Assembly: GCA_023374025.1 (NCBI GenBank)
Contig: SIJG01000008.1
Span: 922,215 to 986,214 of the forward strand
DNA length: 64,000 nt
Direction of reading: 5' to 3'
Source: Heterodera schachtii
Taxonomy: Eukaryota > Nematoda > Chromadorea > Rhabditida > Heteroderidae
Part shown: positions 43,001-55,710 of the stretch, piece after piece
Layout: each line of letters starts with the position of its first letter
How positions within the stretch are numbered: the stretch's first letter is position 1
Program-made: the position numbers and the translations under genes
Notes under the pieces: generated by a model
What the model saw: only the letters and a program-made list of their open reading frames with translations
Database searches by the model: none
What the model was told of the DNA's origin: nothing

Positions 43001-45855
43001 GGCATCTCATCTCTTTTCTCTTCTGCTTAATGCACTTGATTTTGTTTTCGGCATTTCTGCGTTTTTTGGGCTTTTTGCGTGTGGCATTTTTTCTTCTTTT
43101 TCTGTTGGGGGGAGACGACCCCTTATTTACATAAGTATTTATACGTTGTAATATGCATATACCTATTTATATCAAATTTGGCAAATATGCCTTTATTTTA
43201 ATTTTTTAGCGCCTCAAGGAGCTGTAATTTTTTAAATCACTTAAATTTGGTTTTTGGCCACTAACCACACACTACAATGGCATATTATGAACAAAATTAA
43301 ATGACAAAAAACTAATTCCCAAACCAAAACATAATGAAAATCCGTGGTCACAAAAAGCCCACCATTTGCCATTCGAATGCCGGCAAAATTAAAAATCACT
43401 CTTTGAATTAAAAAATTCAATTATGGTTTAGCGAAAATTTTGTCTTCAATTAGTTTTTAATCCATAAAAATTTTCTTCTCCCCTTTTCATTATTTTAATG
43501 AATTTATTTATTTGGTCTTTGCGTCATCCGATGAAAAGTGCATTGCCATCTTTTGTGAATTTCAATTAATTTCATTTGCATAATTAACGCCAATTTTTCA
43601 ATTTTTTTTTTCATTTTTTAACTAAATACCCACTCACTACGCCTTAATTTAGGAGGAAAAGGTAAATGTTTTTTTTGAATCCAAAAAAATTATCGGAATT
43701 TTCTTCTGAATTTGCATATATATTCCATCCCATTAAATGCTAATTGTTGTGGGCCCAACAATTTTTTGACAAACTCCAGGAATTCATTTTTTTATCATAA
43801 TATAATTAATTCATTGAAGGTTAAATTGGTCACTCACTCTTCTTTCTTTTTTACTTTTTTCTCGGCTTTCCAATAATTAAAAAAACTTTTCCATTTTTAA
43901 CTTTGGCACTTTTTAACCCTTTGGCTTCTTAAAACCCTATGAAATTCTGTTCTTTGCTGAATTTCCGCCGTTCTCCTCCTCCTCCCCCTCCGCCAATGCT
44001 TACAAATTCTGTCCCTATTGATTTACGCTTTTACATTAATTTTAATTCGGCTGAAATGTCTTTCGCTTTAATTTAATTTTTCATTTCCCCGTTTTTCTCC
44101 ATTATTTTGCCCATTCGCTGTATTTTCTTTATTTAACATTCTCTCCCCCTTTCGCTGCCCGCTTTTATCCGCTTTTCTGTCCACACTTTGTCTTTCTCTT
44201 CTTCGTCTTCTTCATTTTCGTGCTTTTTCTTCTCCGTTTTGTTCATTTGTCCGCTTCATCCTCGGCGGGGCTTATCCCCCCCCCCCCAATTTTCGATCTG
44301 TCGTCCGTCCCCCCCCCCCCTTCCCCTCCCTCGTCCATTCCCTCCTCCATGACTGACCATTCCTTCTCCCCAACCCATTCACTCACTCACTGTCCCCTCC
44401 CCCCCCCCCCCCCCCCCATTATCTCCGCGCACCCCCCAGCAGAAACATCTGAATGTCTAACTCGCTCTCGCCTTCCGCTGTGCTCTTTCTCCCTTTTTTC
44501 TTCCCTTTGTCGCTCTGTCCACTCTCTCCGGAGAGAACGCACTCTCTCTCTAATCCCACACCAACCACATCCCATCCAATTGAGAACAATTTTATTATTT
44601 ATTTTATGTATTTCACTAAACAACAACGCCGCCGCCGCCGCTGCTCGCCTCCTCCGTCGTCCGCTGCCGGCCGGACGGAATGGGCAAGGCGAAGGCGAGC
44701 ACCGGCAGCAGCACCGCCTCCCCCCCCCCCTCCGCCTCCCTCCCTCATCCATTCCCTCCTCATCGCCGGGGGGGGGGCGGAGGGCGACCCCTAGCACGAC
44801 CAACAGCAGCAGCAGAAGTGGGGGGAGGCCTTCTTCACCCCACCACCCCACTGGGCTTTTAAAGGTTGAATTGGGGGCAACGATGAGGCGGGGGGGGGGG
44901 GGGGAGGGAAACGCCGCTGCTGCGACGGCAGAGGCGGCGATGACTGACCAACGCGAGCAGCGGCAGCCAATCGACCGACCGTCCGACGACCGCCGGCGGT
45001 CGACCAATTCGCATTTTTGCTTAAAAATGTGAGGCGAGTAAATGCAATTTATTTGCTTTTTCCGCAAATCCCCCAAATTTTTGGGTGTGTAAAAACCACA
45101 AAAGAGGGGCGAGGGAAAGAGCATCACTTTAATTCTATTTGTTAATTAATTTTGAGAGCATTCACAATTTGCCTAAATGCAAATGCAATTTGCTTTATGC
45201 GTTTGTTTTGTGCCGCGTATCGACCGCCGGCGGAGAGCGAAGCACAGACAATAAGCCCCCAGGGGGTATTAATAAATGGGCCGGGGGGAGGAGGGACTGA
45301 CTGAGACTGAGTGAGTGAGTGCGTAAGCCCCGAGGCCATTCGAATTAATTTATTCCGCATCTCCCCCCGGGGGTGCGAGTGTTGCCCAATGTCCTCCTCC
45401 AACTGCTGACGACGACGCGACCACGTCGCCCTCCCCACTCGCCCCCCCCCCCCCCCCCTCCCTCGCCTCTCCCTCATTTTCGGCGAGTAATTCACCGCCC
45501 CGTGAAAAAAAGTTTTATTATAACATTTAATTAGTTAGTTCTTTGCCCAGCCGCGCCTCGTCCCATTGATTTTCTCCACATTTTCCACTTTTTAAATATA
45601 ATTTTTATTCCCAATTTCGCCAATTCCCCACCCAAAAACCATCCCCCCCCCCCCAAACACACAAACACTTTCATTTCTTTCCCAATTTAATTTTTATTTT
45701 TTATTTATTATTTATTTTGTTAATTTTTTATTAAACAATTTTTCCTTTTCCATCGATTTGAATTTTCATTAAAGTAAACGCTAAATTAGTTGTTTAATTT
45801 TTATTTACAGAATCGTAAATTTCCGTTTGCTTTTAGCCAAAGAGAGAATTTAATA
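37070..45855. other. 8.8-kb gene-poor, A+T- and pyrimidine-rich region
   Basis: Open frames here are low-complexity (Phe/Leu/Ile-rich from T-runs, or Pro/Arg-rich from C-runs) and none shows a domain. Many C-runs of 10-18 bases occur between 37800 and 45650. A small Pro-rich stretch at 37841-37902 ending before GTAAAT and a Pro/Arg-rich stretch at 44220-45032 could be untranslated or extra 5' exons of the gene at 45856, but I cannot support either as coding. Otherwise nothing is recognised. The size and position before a transcription-factor-like gene fit a regulatory region or a large 5' intron. Confidence 0.5.
42120..42212. repeat. About 30-bp tandem repeat, three units
   Basis: Three near-identical units TTGGACATTTCAGTCCCATA plus AATCCCAAAT start at about 42122, 42152 and 42182. 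The first lacks one G, and the third has CCAATAA for CCCATAA. Confidence 0.85.
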
Positions 45856-48800
45856 ATGATGCATTCCAGTCAAGATTCTGCCCCCAATTCATACCAGCCG
45901 CAGCAGAACGGCAACAACATTCACCAAAGCCCCGAGGGGACGGCGGCCACGGCACTGCCCGAGGCGATGGCACACAGTCAGCAGCAAATGATGGCACCAA
46001 ATGTGGCAGTGATCCAAAACGGAGGCGGCATCAAAGGGGGCGAAGAAGTGCGAAAGGAGTCGACGGAGGAGGACGAGTCGGACGACGAGGAGATGGACGA
46101 CGAGGACGTGGACGACGACGACGACGATGAGGAGGAAGAAGAGGAGGAGGAGGAAGAGAGTGGGAGCGGAGAGGAGGCGAACCATCGTCGGCACGGCACG
46201 GAGAGCGGCGACACGGCGACGACCACGCCGGCAGGGGCGGGCACGGAGGTTCCGCTGGCGGTGCACATGGCAACGGACGTGGCACAGACGCAGGCGGCGC
46301 CAGGCAACGCGGCAGCAGCGGCACCGCCGACGGGCACTGAACTGCTGGCCATCCGAGCGAATCTGCAGATTCTGAACCACCAGGTGGTGATGGCATGGTG
46401 GAATAAATGCCCAAGAGGTGGCATGGCACGCAAATAAAAAAAACATCATTCGGGTCTTACTCGACTGAGTCTTTTCAGCTACGCACTAAAGCAATGAAAT
46501 GATTTCAATGCGGGACTAAACTCTGTGCCCGTGTGTTCCGATTTATGCCATCCTTGGCTAGCAGTCTGATATTTCGCTTCGGGAAAAAAAAATTCAATTT
46601 TTCTTTTGGAGTTTCATATGAAGATTTTAAAAGAATTAGGCAAGGATGTGAAAATTGATTGAATTTTTCCCGATGACCTTTTGGATTGATCTCATGAATT
46701 GTGACACTTTATTACTGTGGAATGTCTGATCAGAGATGTGTCCACTCTTTGTCCAGCAATCCCTCTCTAATCACTTTTCTCATTGCCCCCCTCGTCAGAT
46801 GGCTCTTCTGATGCGTGCGCTTAACGTCGCGCCGTGCGCCTGTGCCGAGTGTCAAGACGCGCAGCGTGTTCAGCACTGTGTGGCACTGCCCGTGTCCAAT
46901 GGCATTGCCTCGCAGCATTTGCAACACGCCGCGAGACTTGGCAACATGCACAGCGGCAGTGCCGCGTCGTCCTTCGCGACGCCCGGCACTCAGCAACAGC
47001 AGAGTCTGTTCTCCGCCGGCGGGGCCGACATGGGCGGAAACGGCGCGGAATCGGCACCGCGGGGCCGACGCTCCAAATACTGCACGCCGGAGGAGAAAAA
47101 AGTGTGGCCGAACGGATGGGGAGAACGGAGGAAGGCATATCGCCCGGGGGGCTTTTGCCCGTCTGTGCCATTCTCGGGCGATTTAAATTTTTGGAGATTT
47201 CTTGGCATTTTTGAACAGATAGATGGGTTAATGTTAGGGGGTTGTGCAGAGTGTGTTGGCTTTGTTCCCTCCTAAATCCCCCCCCCCCCCCTCAGACTGT
47301 CGCCAGTTACGTCCAATGCCATGGCGCCACCGCCGCGGCCCGTAAATTCAACATTCCGCCTGCAGTTGCCGCCTATTACTACCGCAAAGAGTTCAAAAAG
47401 CAGGGCGGCGTCAGTGCACGGCGTGCCTCCATTTCGGTCCATCAGCAGCAGCAGGGGATGGCCGGCGGGGACGGCACAAAAGTGGGGACAAAACGGGGAG
47501 AGGGGAAGTGCCAAATTGGCCAAAATGATTTTAATCGCTCGCTTTTTTAGCTTGAACTTGGCGACGGACAGGGCGATGACTCGGGCATGGAACAAATTGG
47601 ACAGCTGTGGCAGCAGGGCAATTACAGCGGCGGGGGCGGAGGCGGGGGATATTTGCGCGGCCGGGGACGGGGAAGGCCCAAACTGATCGGGGACGAGCTG
47701 GACGCCGAGTTGGTGGAGTACATCGTACAGCTGAAGCAGACGAATCCACGGGCGCACATCACCGCGGCACAGGTCCTCCAACAGGCGCCCACCCCCCCCC
47801 CCCCGCTCAAAAATCCAGAAATTTTTTTTGAAAATGCCGGGGAGTTTGACCAGACTGCCCCCAAGTCGAACGAAACGGCGAATAAAGGGGTTAAAAATCC
47901 AAAAAATCGTTGTTATATGAGGACGAACTCAAATGGACCCAAAAAAACATTTGACGAAGACGAAATGCCAAAACAAAGACTCAAAAAAAGAAATTTCGTA
48001 CAGCGACCTCAAAACTGTTAAAAATGTGATTTTTTGGCATTTTTAGGCACTTGTGATCGCCAGGAAATACATAGCGGAGAAAGCGCCGGGACTTTTGGAG
48101 GAAAACGGAGGCCAAGTGAAGCTGAAAATCACTTGGGCGATGAAGTGAGTGGAGGGGAGGAAGAAGCATCGGGCAGAGGGAGGAGAAGGAGAGACGGATT
48201 AATGCACTTTTATCAATCCTTTTTTTAAAATTGAAATTGTACCGGCGACTGTCCCATGTTTTTGGGTTTCGGGGGGGGGGGGGGGCTTTTTTGGCCTTTG
48301 CTTTTCGCTTTCATAAATCTCTGTCCAATAAATACCTTTTTCCCCATTTCCAAGGCTTGTCACGCGTGTGCAGGAGCGCGAGCGTGAAATTCAACTCGGA
48401 CTTCCCGCCGGGTCGCTGCAGAATTTGCCGCGTAATTTACACCAAATTTGATTTTAAGCGTTTCCCTTTTTGCAGTTTCAAGCTCCGCTTTGGCAAATTC
48501 GGGCCTCGGCGGCACTGACCACCACCAGCAGCAACAGCAGAGTTCAGCTTCGTCGGCGTTGGTCAGCGAATTGCTGGGCCAAAATTTGATCGGAAATCAG
48601 CAAATTGATGGTGGAGCTATAAAAACAAAACCAAACAACGGACGATTATAAATTTGGAAGGGCTTTTCCCATATTTTGAATTTGTGTGACAAAATGCCAA
48701 TGTTTCCCTTTGTAATTTTTTGTTGGCATTTCAGTGAATGCGCTTTTGGCGGCGGCCGCTGCCGAAAACCCGCAACAGATCGACCTGAACGACGCGGCGG

Positions 48801-49653
48801 TGCTCAATTTGCTCGGCATGGCCACCGGTGGGTCGGATTTGTTCAGCAACGGCGGCGGCACGGGCAACACATTGGGCGGTGGACACCACGAGCAGTCGCA
48901 GCAGCAACAACACGCGGGCGGACTCGCTCAGCAGACGGCAGGCGGTGGTCAGTCGTCGTCCGCCGCAGCGGCCGCAGCGGCGCTTCAGCAACAGTACAAC
49001 CAACGGGTGGGTGTACTGTACTCGTCGTACCGTAATGGAAGGCAGCAAAAAAGAGATGGACAGACAACACACATTACTCTAGAACATTAAAAATATAAGA
49101 CAGTTATTTTTGTAATTTACTCATTGTTTTTACCAATGCTTCCACCGTTTAAGTCCAGAAAATTGTGAGAGGGGGGGGGGGGGGGCTATTAAGAGTTTGT
49201 CAGTATTTGGGCCTGAGGTTGGGACGGAATTTTCGGGTTTTTTTCTGCCAGCAGAACTTCGGAAAAATCGGAATTTTATTGTTTTAAAAATTTTTTTAAA
49301 CTGAAAACAACTATTTTTGCTATACATATATTAATAAGGGGTGCATTAGCTTCCTCCCCTCTCAAATTCTTTGCATGTTCACAGCCCATTTAAAGTACAA
49401 GCAGGAAATGGCCGAGTCGGACGAGGAGGCCATCCGTCAGCTTTTGTCATCGTTGCATCAGCAGGGGGGCGGCGGAGCAGCGCAGCAGCAGCAGGACCAT
49501 GTTGGAGGAGGAGCAGCACAACAACAGCAGCACCACCATGGCCAACAGCACCACCAGCAGCAGCAGAGGGGCGCCAGGGACAGTGCCGGCGGCGGCGGAG
49601 CCGGCGCCATTTCGGCTACGGCGATTTTGGCACAAACGACGGGCACCTTTTGA
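45856..49653 (+). CDS. Gln-rich nuclear protein with AT-hook and helix-turn-helix-like regions
   Basis: Nine exons in phase: 45856-46383, 46799-47101, 47296-47481, 47551-47772, 48047-48144, 48355-48431, 48476-48610, 48735-49010, 49385-49653, giving 697 residues. The N-terminus is Gln-rich, then a long Asp/Glu run (about residues 75-110). Around 265-305, SKYCTPEEKK...TVASYVQCHGATAAARKFNI resembles a Psq/CENP-B-like HTH. An AT-hook (RGRGRGRPK, about 375-383) precedes DELDAELVEYIVQLKQTNPR and a helical block spread over exons 4-6. The C-terminal half is polyGln/polyAla/Gly-rich. This suggests a chromatin-associated transcriptional regulator in the nucleus. I do not recognise an orthologue name. 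Upstream acceptor TTTTATTTACAG suggests a 5' exon or trans-splicing. The exon 3 donor is a choice between two in-frame GTs. Confidence 0.75.
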
Positions 49654-51127
49654 GCGAGAGAGAGGGAGAGGCGATTTGGGAGGGCGAGAAATTGAGGAGG
49701 CGTTGCAGAGAAAAAATGGGACGGATGGAACGGCACAGCGACGGCGGCGGCACAAAAACTTTGACATGGACACATTTCCGACACACTTAAGCATTCTCTT
49801 CTCCCTGCTGTCCTTTTATCAACAATAAATGATCAATTAAATTGTGTATTATCAAAACCAATCAACACAACTCTTTCTTTTCTTTTTTGCTGATGAACCA
49901 TTCATTCATTCATTTATCACAATTTTAATTTGTAATTTTATTTTTGTTTTCATTTTTGCCGTTTATTCAATTGGTCGTCAGACTTTCGTAGAGGGAAGTC
50001 GAACACTTTTATTCATAACAAACGGCAAAAATCAAAGGAGAATGATGAACTTATTATGCTCCCCCCATTCATTCTTTTGTCTTCCAATATTTCCCTCCAA
50101 AACTCCGTTTGTAAAAGCAATCTCAAGACAAAATCAGTGAACAAATGCAAAATCGAAGCTGCCAAAGTTTTTAGTTTTGTTTTATATCAAAAGGAAAGAC
50201 TCGAAAAAATAAATTAAAAGTGAAAGAGACAAAACCCAAAAAAAGAAATAGTCATTGACGTTGAATTCATCGTCATTTGCTGAGTAATGGTCGATTACAA
50301 AACGCAAATAGAAATGTTTCTCCATTAGTCCAATCTCTTCTCATTCGGTCCATTTATTCTCATCTCGTGAAATCGGACAACGGAACAGCAAAAAATAGAG
50401 TAAATATCAATTCATTTTCTCAGAATTTGTTTTTTTCTGTCAGGGCATTGCCGGGCGCTTACCGAGCGACGACCTTTTTTTGCTCAGGCCCCGCATAATC
50501 TTTTTGTCGCGCTTTTTTCAAAAAAAAAAATGGGTAACGGCAGAGAAGCGAAAATACTTGGCTCTAGTGCACTTTAGGCGTCCAATCTTCCGTTTCTTTA
50601 GCCAAAATCTTACATGGGCAAGCTTACATTCTTAAAATGCCAAGGCCAACATCTTGCCCGGACCCGAATCCTACACTATTAAATTTATTCTACCGGCGCC
50701 GACTCAAAATCTAGCTTAAAAAAACCCAATAATTCGAACTCGTGGCCTGGATTACTTCAGAACTTTATGGAAAACTCGGAATCGAAAACTTCTTGGGGTC
50801 GGAATAAAATTCCTGGCACCTATCAGCGATTTTAAGCACCTAAAAATCAGGTCTGCTAATCGGAGACAAAAAAAATCAAGTAACATTTACATATTTATAC
50901 ATGGCATAATTTGCGCGATTAACAGGACATATATATCAAGCACAGATCAGACAAAACAACACATGGGAAATATTATATATAATACGATACAATGTGTACA
51001 TATATCTTTGGGGGCATACAATAGGACAATTATACAATAAATATTTCAACAACAACAACAATACACGTGATTGGGATATCATTGGGTTTTCATGTCACTA
51101 AACGGTACAATTTCGACATCGATGTCA
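49654..51127. other. Convergent intergenic spacer
   Basis: A+T-rich, with the 3' ends of the flanking genes. No gene or mobile element was recognised. Short open frames at 49844-50140 and 50277-50498 show no domain. Confidence 0.45.
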
Positions 51128-51921
51128 CTAAGAGCCCTCTGATGAAGACGATGATGCGTCCGAAGTCTTGTCCGAAGTTTTGTCAGAAGTGGCGTCCGAA
51201 GTCGAACCCTCCGATCCCGAGCCAGAGGCAGATGACGATGCCGAGCCGGAGCCGCTGTCGGAAGTCTCAGTGGTTCCAGAAGTTTCGTCGGTCGTTTCCT
51301 CAGTCGTCTCTTCCGTGGTCGCCGACTTCTCTCCGCCGGTCTCCGCAGCTGCCTCCTCTTTCTTTTCTTCCGCTGCCGACCCGCCCTCCTCCTCCTTCTT
51401 CTCCTCTTCAGCTTTGTCGCCACTGTGAAAGAAAAGCAACAAAGTCCGATGAAAGCACCAAAATGCGCCCGTTTTGCTCACCCCTCGTCCTCCTTTTGCT
51501 GCTCATCAACCACGCGTTCCGATGGCACCGCCACGCCGTCACCAGCAGCAGAAGGTGGAGTCTCCTTTCTGAAAAGGGACAAAAACCGTTATTCCTCTTC
51601 CAATTGTTGACAAATAAAATCGGACTTGTCGTCGTCCGCTCCCTTCTCGACATCGCCGTCAGCTCCTTCTTTGCCTTCTTCTTCTTCTTCGTCGCCTTCC
51701 GCATTCTTTGGCTTCATGAACAGGAGGTAGATGAACGCGCCGATGACGATGACCAGCGGAACGAGCAAAATGAAGGTGAGCGTATTATATATAGGCGGGC
51801 TAGCGCCGTTCTTCTCCGCTGCCAGCGACACATCGAACGTACAGAGCAGCAGCACCAGCGCGGACGATACAATGCGAAGCGAAAGAGGTCGGCGAGAGGG
51901 TGTTGTGTTGACGCTTCTCAT
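51128..51921 (-). CDS. Signal-peptide/membrane protein with acidic and Ser-rich tail
   Basis: Three exons: 51921-51626, 51568-51482, 51422-51128, giving 225 residues. A hydrophobic signal (SLRIVSSALVLLLCTFDVSLA, about 14-34) is followed by a short Asn/Pro segment and a strong membrane span (TFILLVPLVIVIGAFIYLLF, about 48-67). The rest is acidic (EEEEEGKEGADGD, then many Glu/Lys) and ends in a Thr/Ser/Glu/Gly-rich stretch with repeated SDKTSD and SGSGS. The layout is a type I membrane protein with a highly charged cytosolic tail of about 150 residues, which is probably disordered. I recognise no family. Frame 1 of the first exon stays open for 510 bases upstream, but the ATG at 51921 starts a clean signal peptide. 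Confidence 0.7.
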
Positions 51922-52330
51922 CGTTGGTGGTGTGTGTTGGGTGAAGAATTTGTTGCTTGCTTGTCGAAGGCCTTTTCTGCAAAACAAAAATGGGGAAGTG
52001 TAAAAATGGGAAAAAATAAAATTGGAAAAAAGAAAGCTCACAAAATATTTGTAGCGGCTGATACGCTTTGAGAAATGGGCCCAATGGTAGTAGCGAATGT
52101 GAAAAGGAAGTGAAAAGGCATCTGCTTTTATACATATGACAATGGGATTGGAAAAAGATTTGTCTTTCACCAGTTGACTGAGGGGCGGGGGAGTATAAAA
52201 GGAGGGTGCCGGTAATAGTAAAGCTAGTGCTTGCCCTCCCCCCCCCCCCTTCGAATAATTGTTTTGGTAATACTGTCGATAGTACCCGCCTTTTTGAAAA
52301 AATTTATTTTTGTTTTCAAAAGACATGAAA

Positions 52331-52652
52331 GCATGTTTCCTAGGGTTTTCGGGGTCGCTGATCACGAATCCGGAATCTATTTCGACCAATTTCAAACCCC
52401 GGACCTGAATTCGAACAAAAGTTCGAAAATTCAAATTTTTCGAATTCCAGATTTTTGATCAAATGGTTTAAATAATGTTTTATTGAAGTATTAATGAGTT
52501 CCTGATTGATTTCGTCCGCGTATTTATCTGGTTTTGAACTAAAAATACAGTTCAGAAAATTTGGATTTTCGAACTTCGTTCGAGTTCAGGTCCGGGGTTC
52601 GAAATTGGTCCAAATAGATGCCGGATTCGTGATCAGCGACCCCGAAAACCCT
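52331..52652. repeat. Foldback repeat next to UBE2D-like copy 2
   Basis: The left arm (about 52338-52405, with GGGTTTTCGGGGTCGCTGAT and AAACCCCGGACC) is mirrored by the right arm (about 52575-52652, with GGTCCGGGGTTCGAA and ATCAGCGACCCCGAAAACCC). The arms are about 70 bases each and nearly perfect. It ends exactly where the duplicated UBE2D block starts (52653). The left flank to 52265 matches the repeat at 7065-7220. Confidence 0.8.
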
Positions 52653-52953
52653 TTTGTTGGTCCGGGGTTTGAATAGGTCAAAAATATCAGAATCGGTTTC
52701 CCCAAATGCATTCCCTTTCTGTATTTAGCCTTAAAAAGTGAAAAAATTCATTAAAATCCCCAAAGTAAAAAAGAATCTCAAACAGAAAAGCAAATTAGAA
52801 GCTTCAATAATTAATTGTGCATTTTCATCAATCAATCCCACCATCATTAGCAGTTCACACATTTATTAATTAATCGTGCTTTTTGTGCTTCGACAACATC
52901 AACCGCTGCTCGCCACTGTTTGTTACTGCCGTGACTCGCCGAACCAATCGCTG

Positions 52954-53527
<574 letters not shown>

Positions 53528-54196
53528 TGATCTGCGCTGGGCCACAAGAATTTAATGTATTTGTACCATTTGTGATACTGTGTATGCTTGTATGGCTATA
53601 TAAACGATTGATGAATCAAACAACACTGTATCGAATGCCTTTTGACGCAACCACTCATAAATTGTATCTGTACCCTCCCTATATGTTAATGTTTTGTATT
53701 TATGAGTGCACAATAAACGAATATAAATCTGCTTTGAAATTTTTTGAAAATGCGGGCGGGATTAATCCGGCGGGATCTCGTCCCACAAAAAATTGAGTTC
53801 CAATCTCCGTGATTTGAAAATTTTCGGTCTCTTGGCTAGATGAACGGAGGTGGTCATTAATTAGACGCATAAACAGAACCGCCAAACACCTAAACTGTAG
53901 GCTACCTAAACCCATATTATAAACCATCAAAATTTACAATATCTATCGCGATAAAAAAACATTTATTGTTCAAGTTTACATACAGATTTATGAAACGGAG
54001 TTACATTGGACCAGACATAATATGTACATACATGGGCACACATATAGAACAGGTCGTATGGAAGGCGCAAAAACTTTGTTTAAGGAAGTGATAAACAAAT
54101 GATAATTTTGGGGGATATCAACGGTTTGTGGGGGGGGGGGGGGGACTGTTTGTTGGCCATTCCATTCGTCGTACTGAAGCGGCATCATTGGCTCTT
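53528..54196. other. 3' flank of UBE2D-like copy 2 and spacer
   Basis: To about 53890 this is the inverted counterpart of 23660-23998. Beyond that it is A+T-rich with a G-run at 54130-54144. No gene was recognised. Confidence 0.55.
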
Positions 54197-54737
54197 CTAA
54201 CTGCTGAAGCTATTCGATCTTTTGTGCTTCTTTTCCTTTTTGGTCCCTCCAGCCAATGACTTTTTTCCGCCAACGCACTGAAAAAGGGGAAAATATAAAT
54301 TGTGCTAAAATTGGGAATGCTGCCAATTTTGGTTTTTGCATCATCATTAAAATATAAATTGTGCTAAAATTGGGAATGCTGCCAATTTTGGTTTTTGCAT
54401 CATCATTCGGTTAACAGGTTCTTACATTAGAGACAGAGAGAAAACATATTTTTCAAATATTATATATTTCTTTAGACATTGGAAGGAAAACACCCGTCCC
54501 GCGATTAAATGGGCACTTCAGTCCCGGGTCTGTAACTCTGTTAAAATTAGTATTTTCAACAAATGACTAAAAATCCGCATCATAAACGACCTTCGCAAAT
54601 ACGGTGGGGTCGTCGTCCTTTTTGATGCAGCACCACAAAATGCATGTGACGGAGATGACAAAAATAACGGAGAAGAACACAATCCAAACGACCAAAGGGC
54701 CGGTGTAATCATACCACTCCCACACTTGTTTAGGCAT
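54197..54737 (-). CDS. Small single-pass membrane protein, 75 residues
   Basis: Exon 54737-54591 encodes 49 residues: MPKQVWEWYDYTGPL, a membrane span (VVWIVFFSVIFVISVTCILW), CC and an acidic KKDDDPTVFAK. Exon 54277-54197 joins in phase and adds a Lys/Ser-rich tail ending RSNSFSS. If the intron is retained, a stop at 54567 gives a 56-residue form. A TCTATTCAG acceptor 24 bases before the ATG suggests trans-splicing. No family is recognised; the layout (short N-terminus, one span, CC and basic tail) is that of SMIM-type micro-membrane proteins. Confidence 0.65.
54291..54407. repeat. Exact 59-bp tandem duplication
   Basis: The 59-bp unit AAATATAAATTGTGCTAAAA...TTTTTGCATCATCATT occurs at 54291 and again at 54350 with no differences seen except at the final bases. 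It lies just upstream (minus sense) of the last exon of the small membrane-protein gene, within its intron. Confidence 0.9.
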
Positions 54738-54884
54738 TGTTTTGTGCAAATCAAAATCTGCTGAATAGAGTTGAAAGTTTTATATGTACATAGGGATTGA
54801 GAACAGTTTAGTCATAAATAGGGCTCCAATTTATAGTTGCTAAAAACGGCAATTGTTAAGATTATTGGTCCCGAAATTTTTTAA

Positions 54885-55015
54885 TTTTATTGCACAAAAA
54901 TCGCAAAATATGCAAAAACCATAAAATATGCACTAAATATGCACAAAAATCGCAAAATATGCAAAAAATCATAAAATATGTACAAAAAATGGCAAAATAT
55001 GCATGAAAATACATA
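54885..55015. repeat. A+T-rich imperfect repeats
   Basis: The words AAAATATGCA, AAAAATC(G/A) and CATAAAATATG recur about six times with a loose 20-30 bp spacing. The rest of 54738-55710 is A+T-rich with no gene recognised. Confidence 0.55.
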
Positions 55016-55710
55016 AAACCCAAATACCGTCCCTGGTTTAGGCATTGTCCAATTTATTGTTGCTAAAAACTGCCAAAACAATTAATTTTTAGTTTCTAAA
55101 AAACCCTCAAAAAATAGGTGCTAAAAATGGGTAAAAATAATTGCTTAAAACTTTCAAATTTAGGGATGTATGTAAAATGACAAAATTTATTCAAAAAAGG
55201 AAAAAAAAATAGGCCAAATCAGTATTGAGATAAATAATTAATTTCTAAAATCAAATTCTTATCAAAAAATAAAAAAAATTTGTTGATGAATTTTTGAGGA
55301 ATTTCATTTATTATGGGTGCATTTTAGAAAATTTTCGGGTCGATTCTTAGAAGTGTATTTTTGCATTTTTCATAACATATTATGGCAAAACGCCAAAATA
55401 GATGAAAATAGTTTTTTTCAAAAATTTTATAGTTTTTTAGTTGCTAAAAATAAAAAACTAGAAAATAGTGCTAATAACTCGAAAAGTAGCTTAACAACAG
55501 CCGAAAAAACATTTTTTCGTGCATTTCAGGTCACTGGGAGCCAAGGAAAAAAATTTCGGGTCCGTTTTGCAGGGTTTGAATACACAATTGTTGCTGGAAT
55601 GGATTTGCGTTACAAATCATGCTATATATGCCCTATTTTATCTACGCATTTTGTAAATGTGAGGCATGTCTACCGTGTTGAATGTCTTATGGATATAAAA
55701 GGAAAATAAT

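Noticed and set aside
44220..45127. Long Pro/Ser/Arg-rich open frames on both strands
   Set aside because: Low-complexity C-runs and GCC repeats explain the lack of stops; no domain and no codon pattern favouring either strand.
46050..46450. Ser-, Arg- and Val-rich minus-strand frames opposite the acidic run
   Set aside because: These are antisense shadows of the Asp/Glu codon run (GAC/GAG) in the AT-hook gene.
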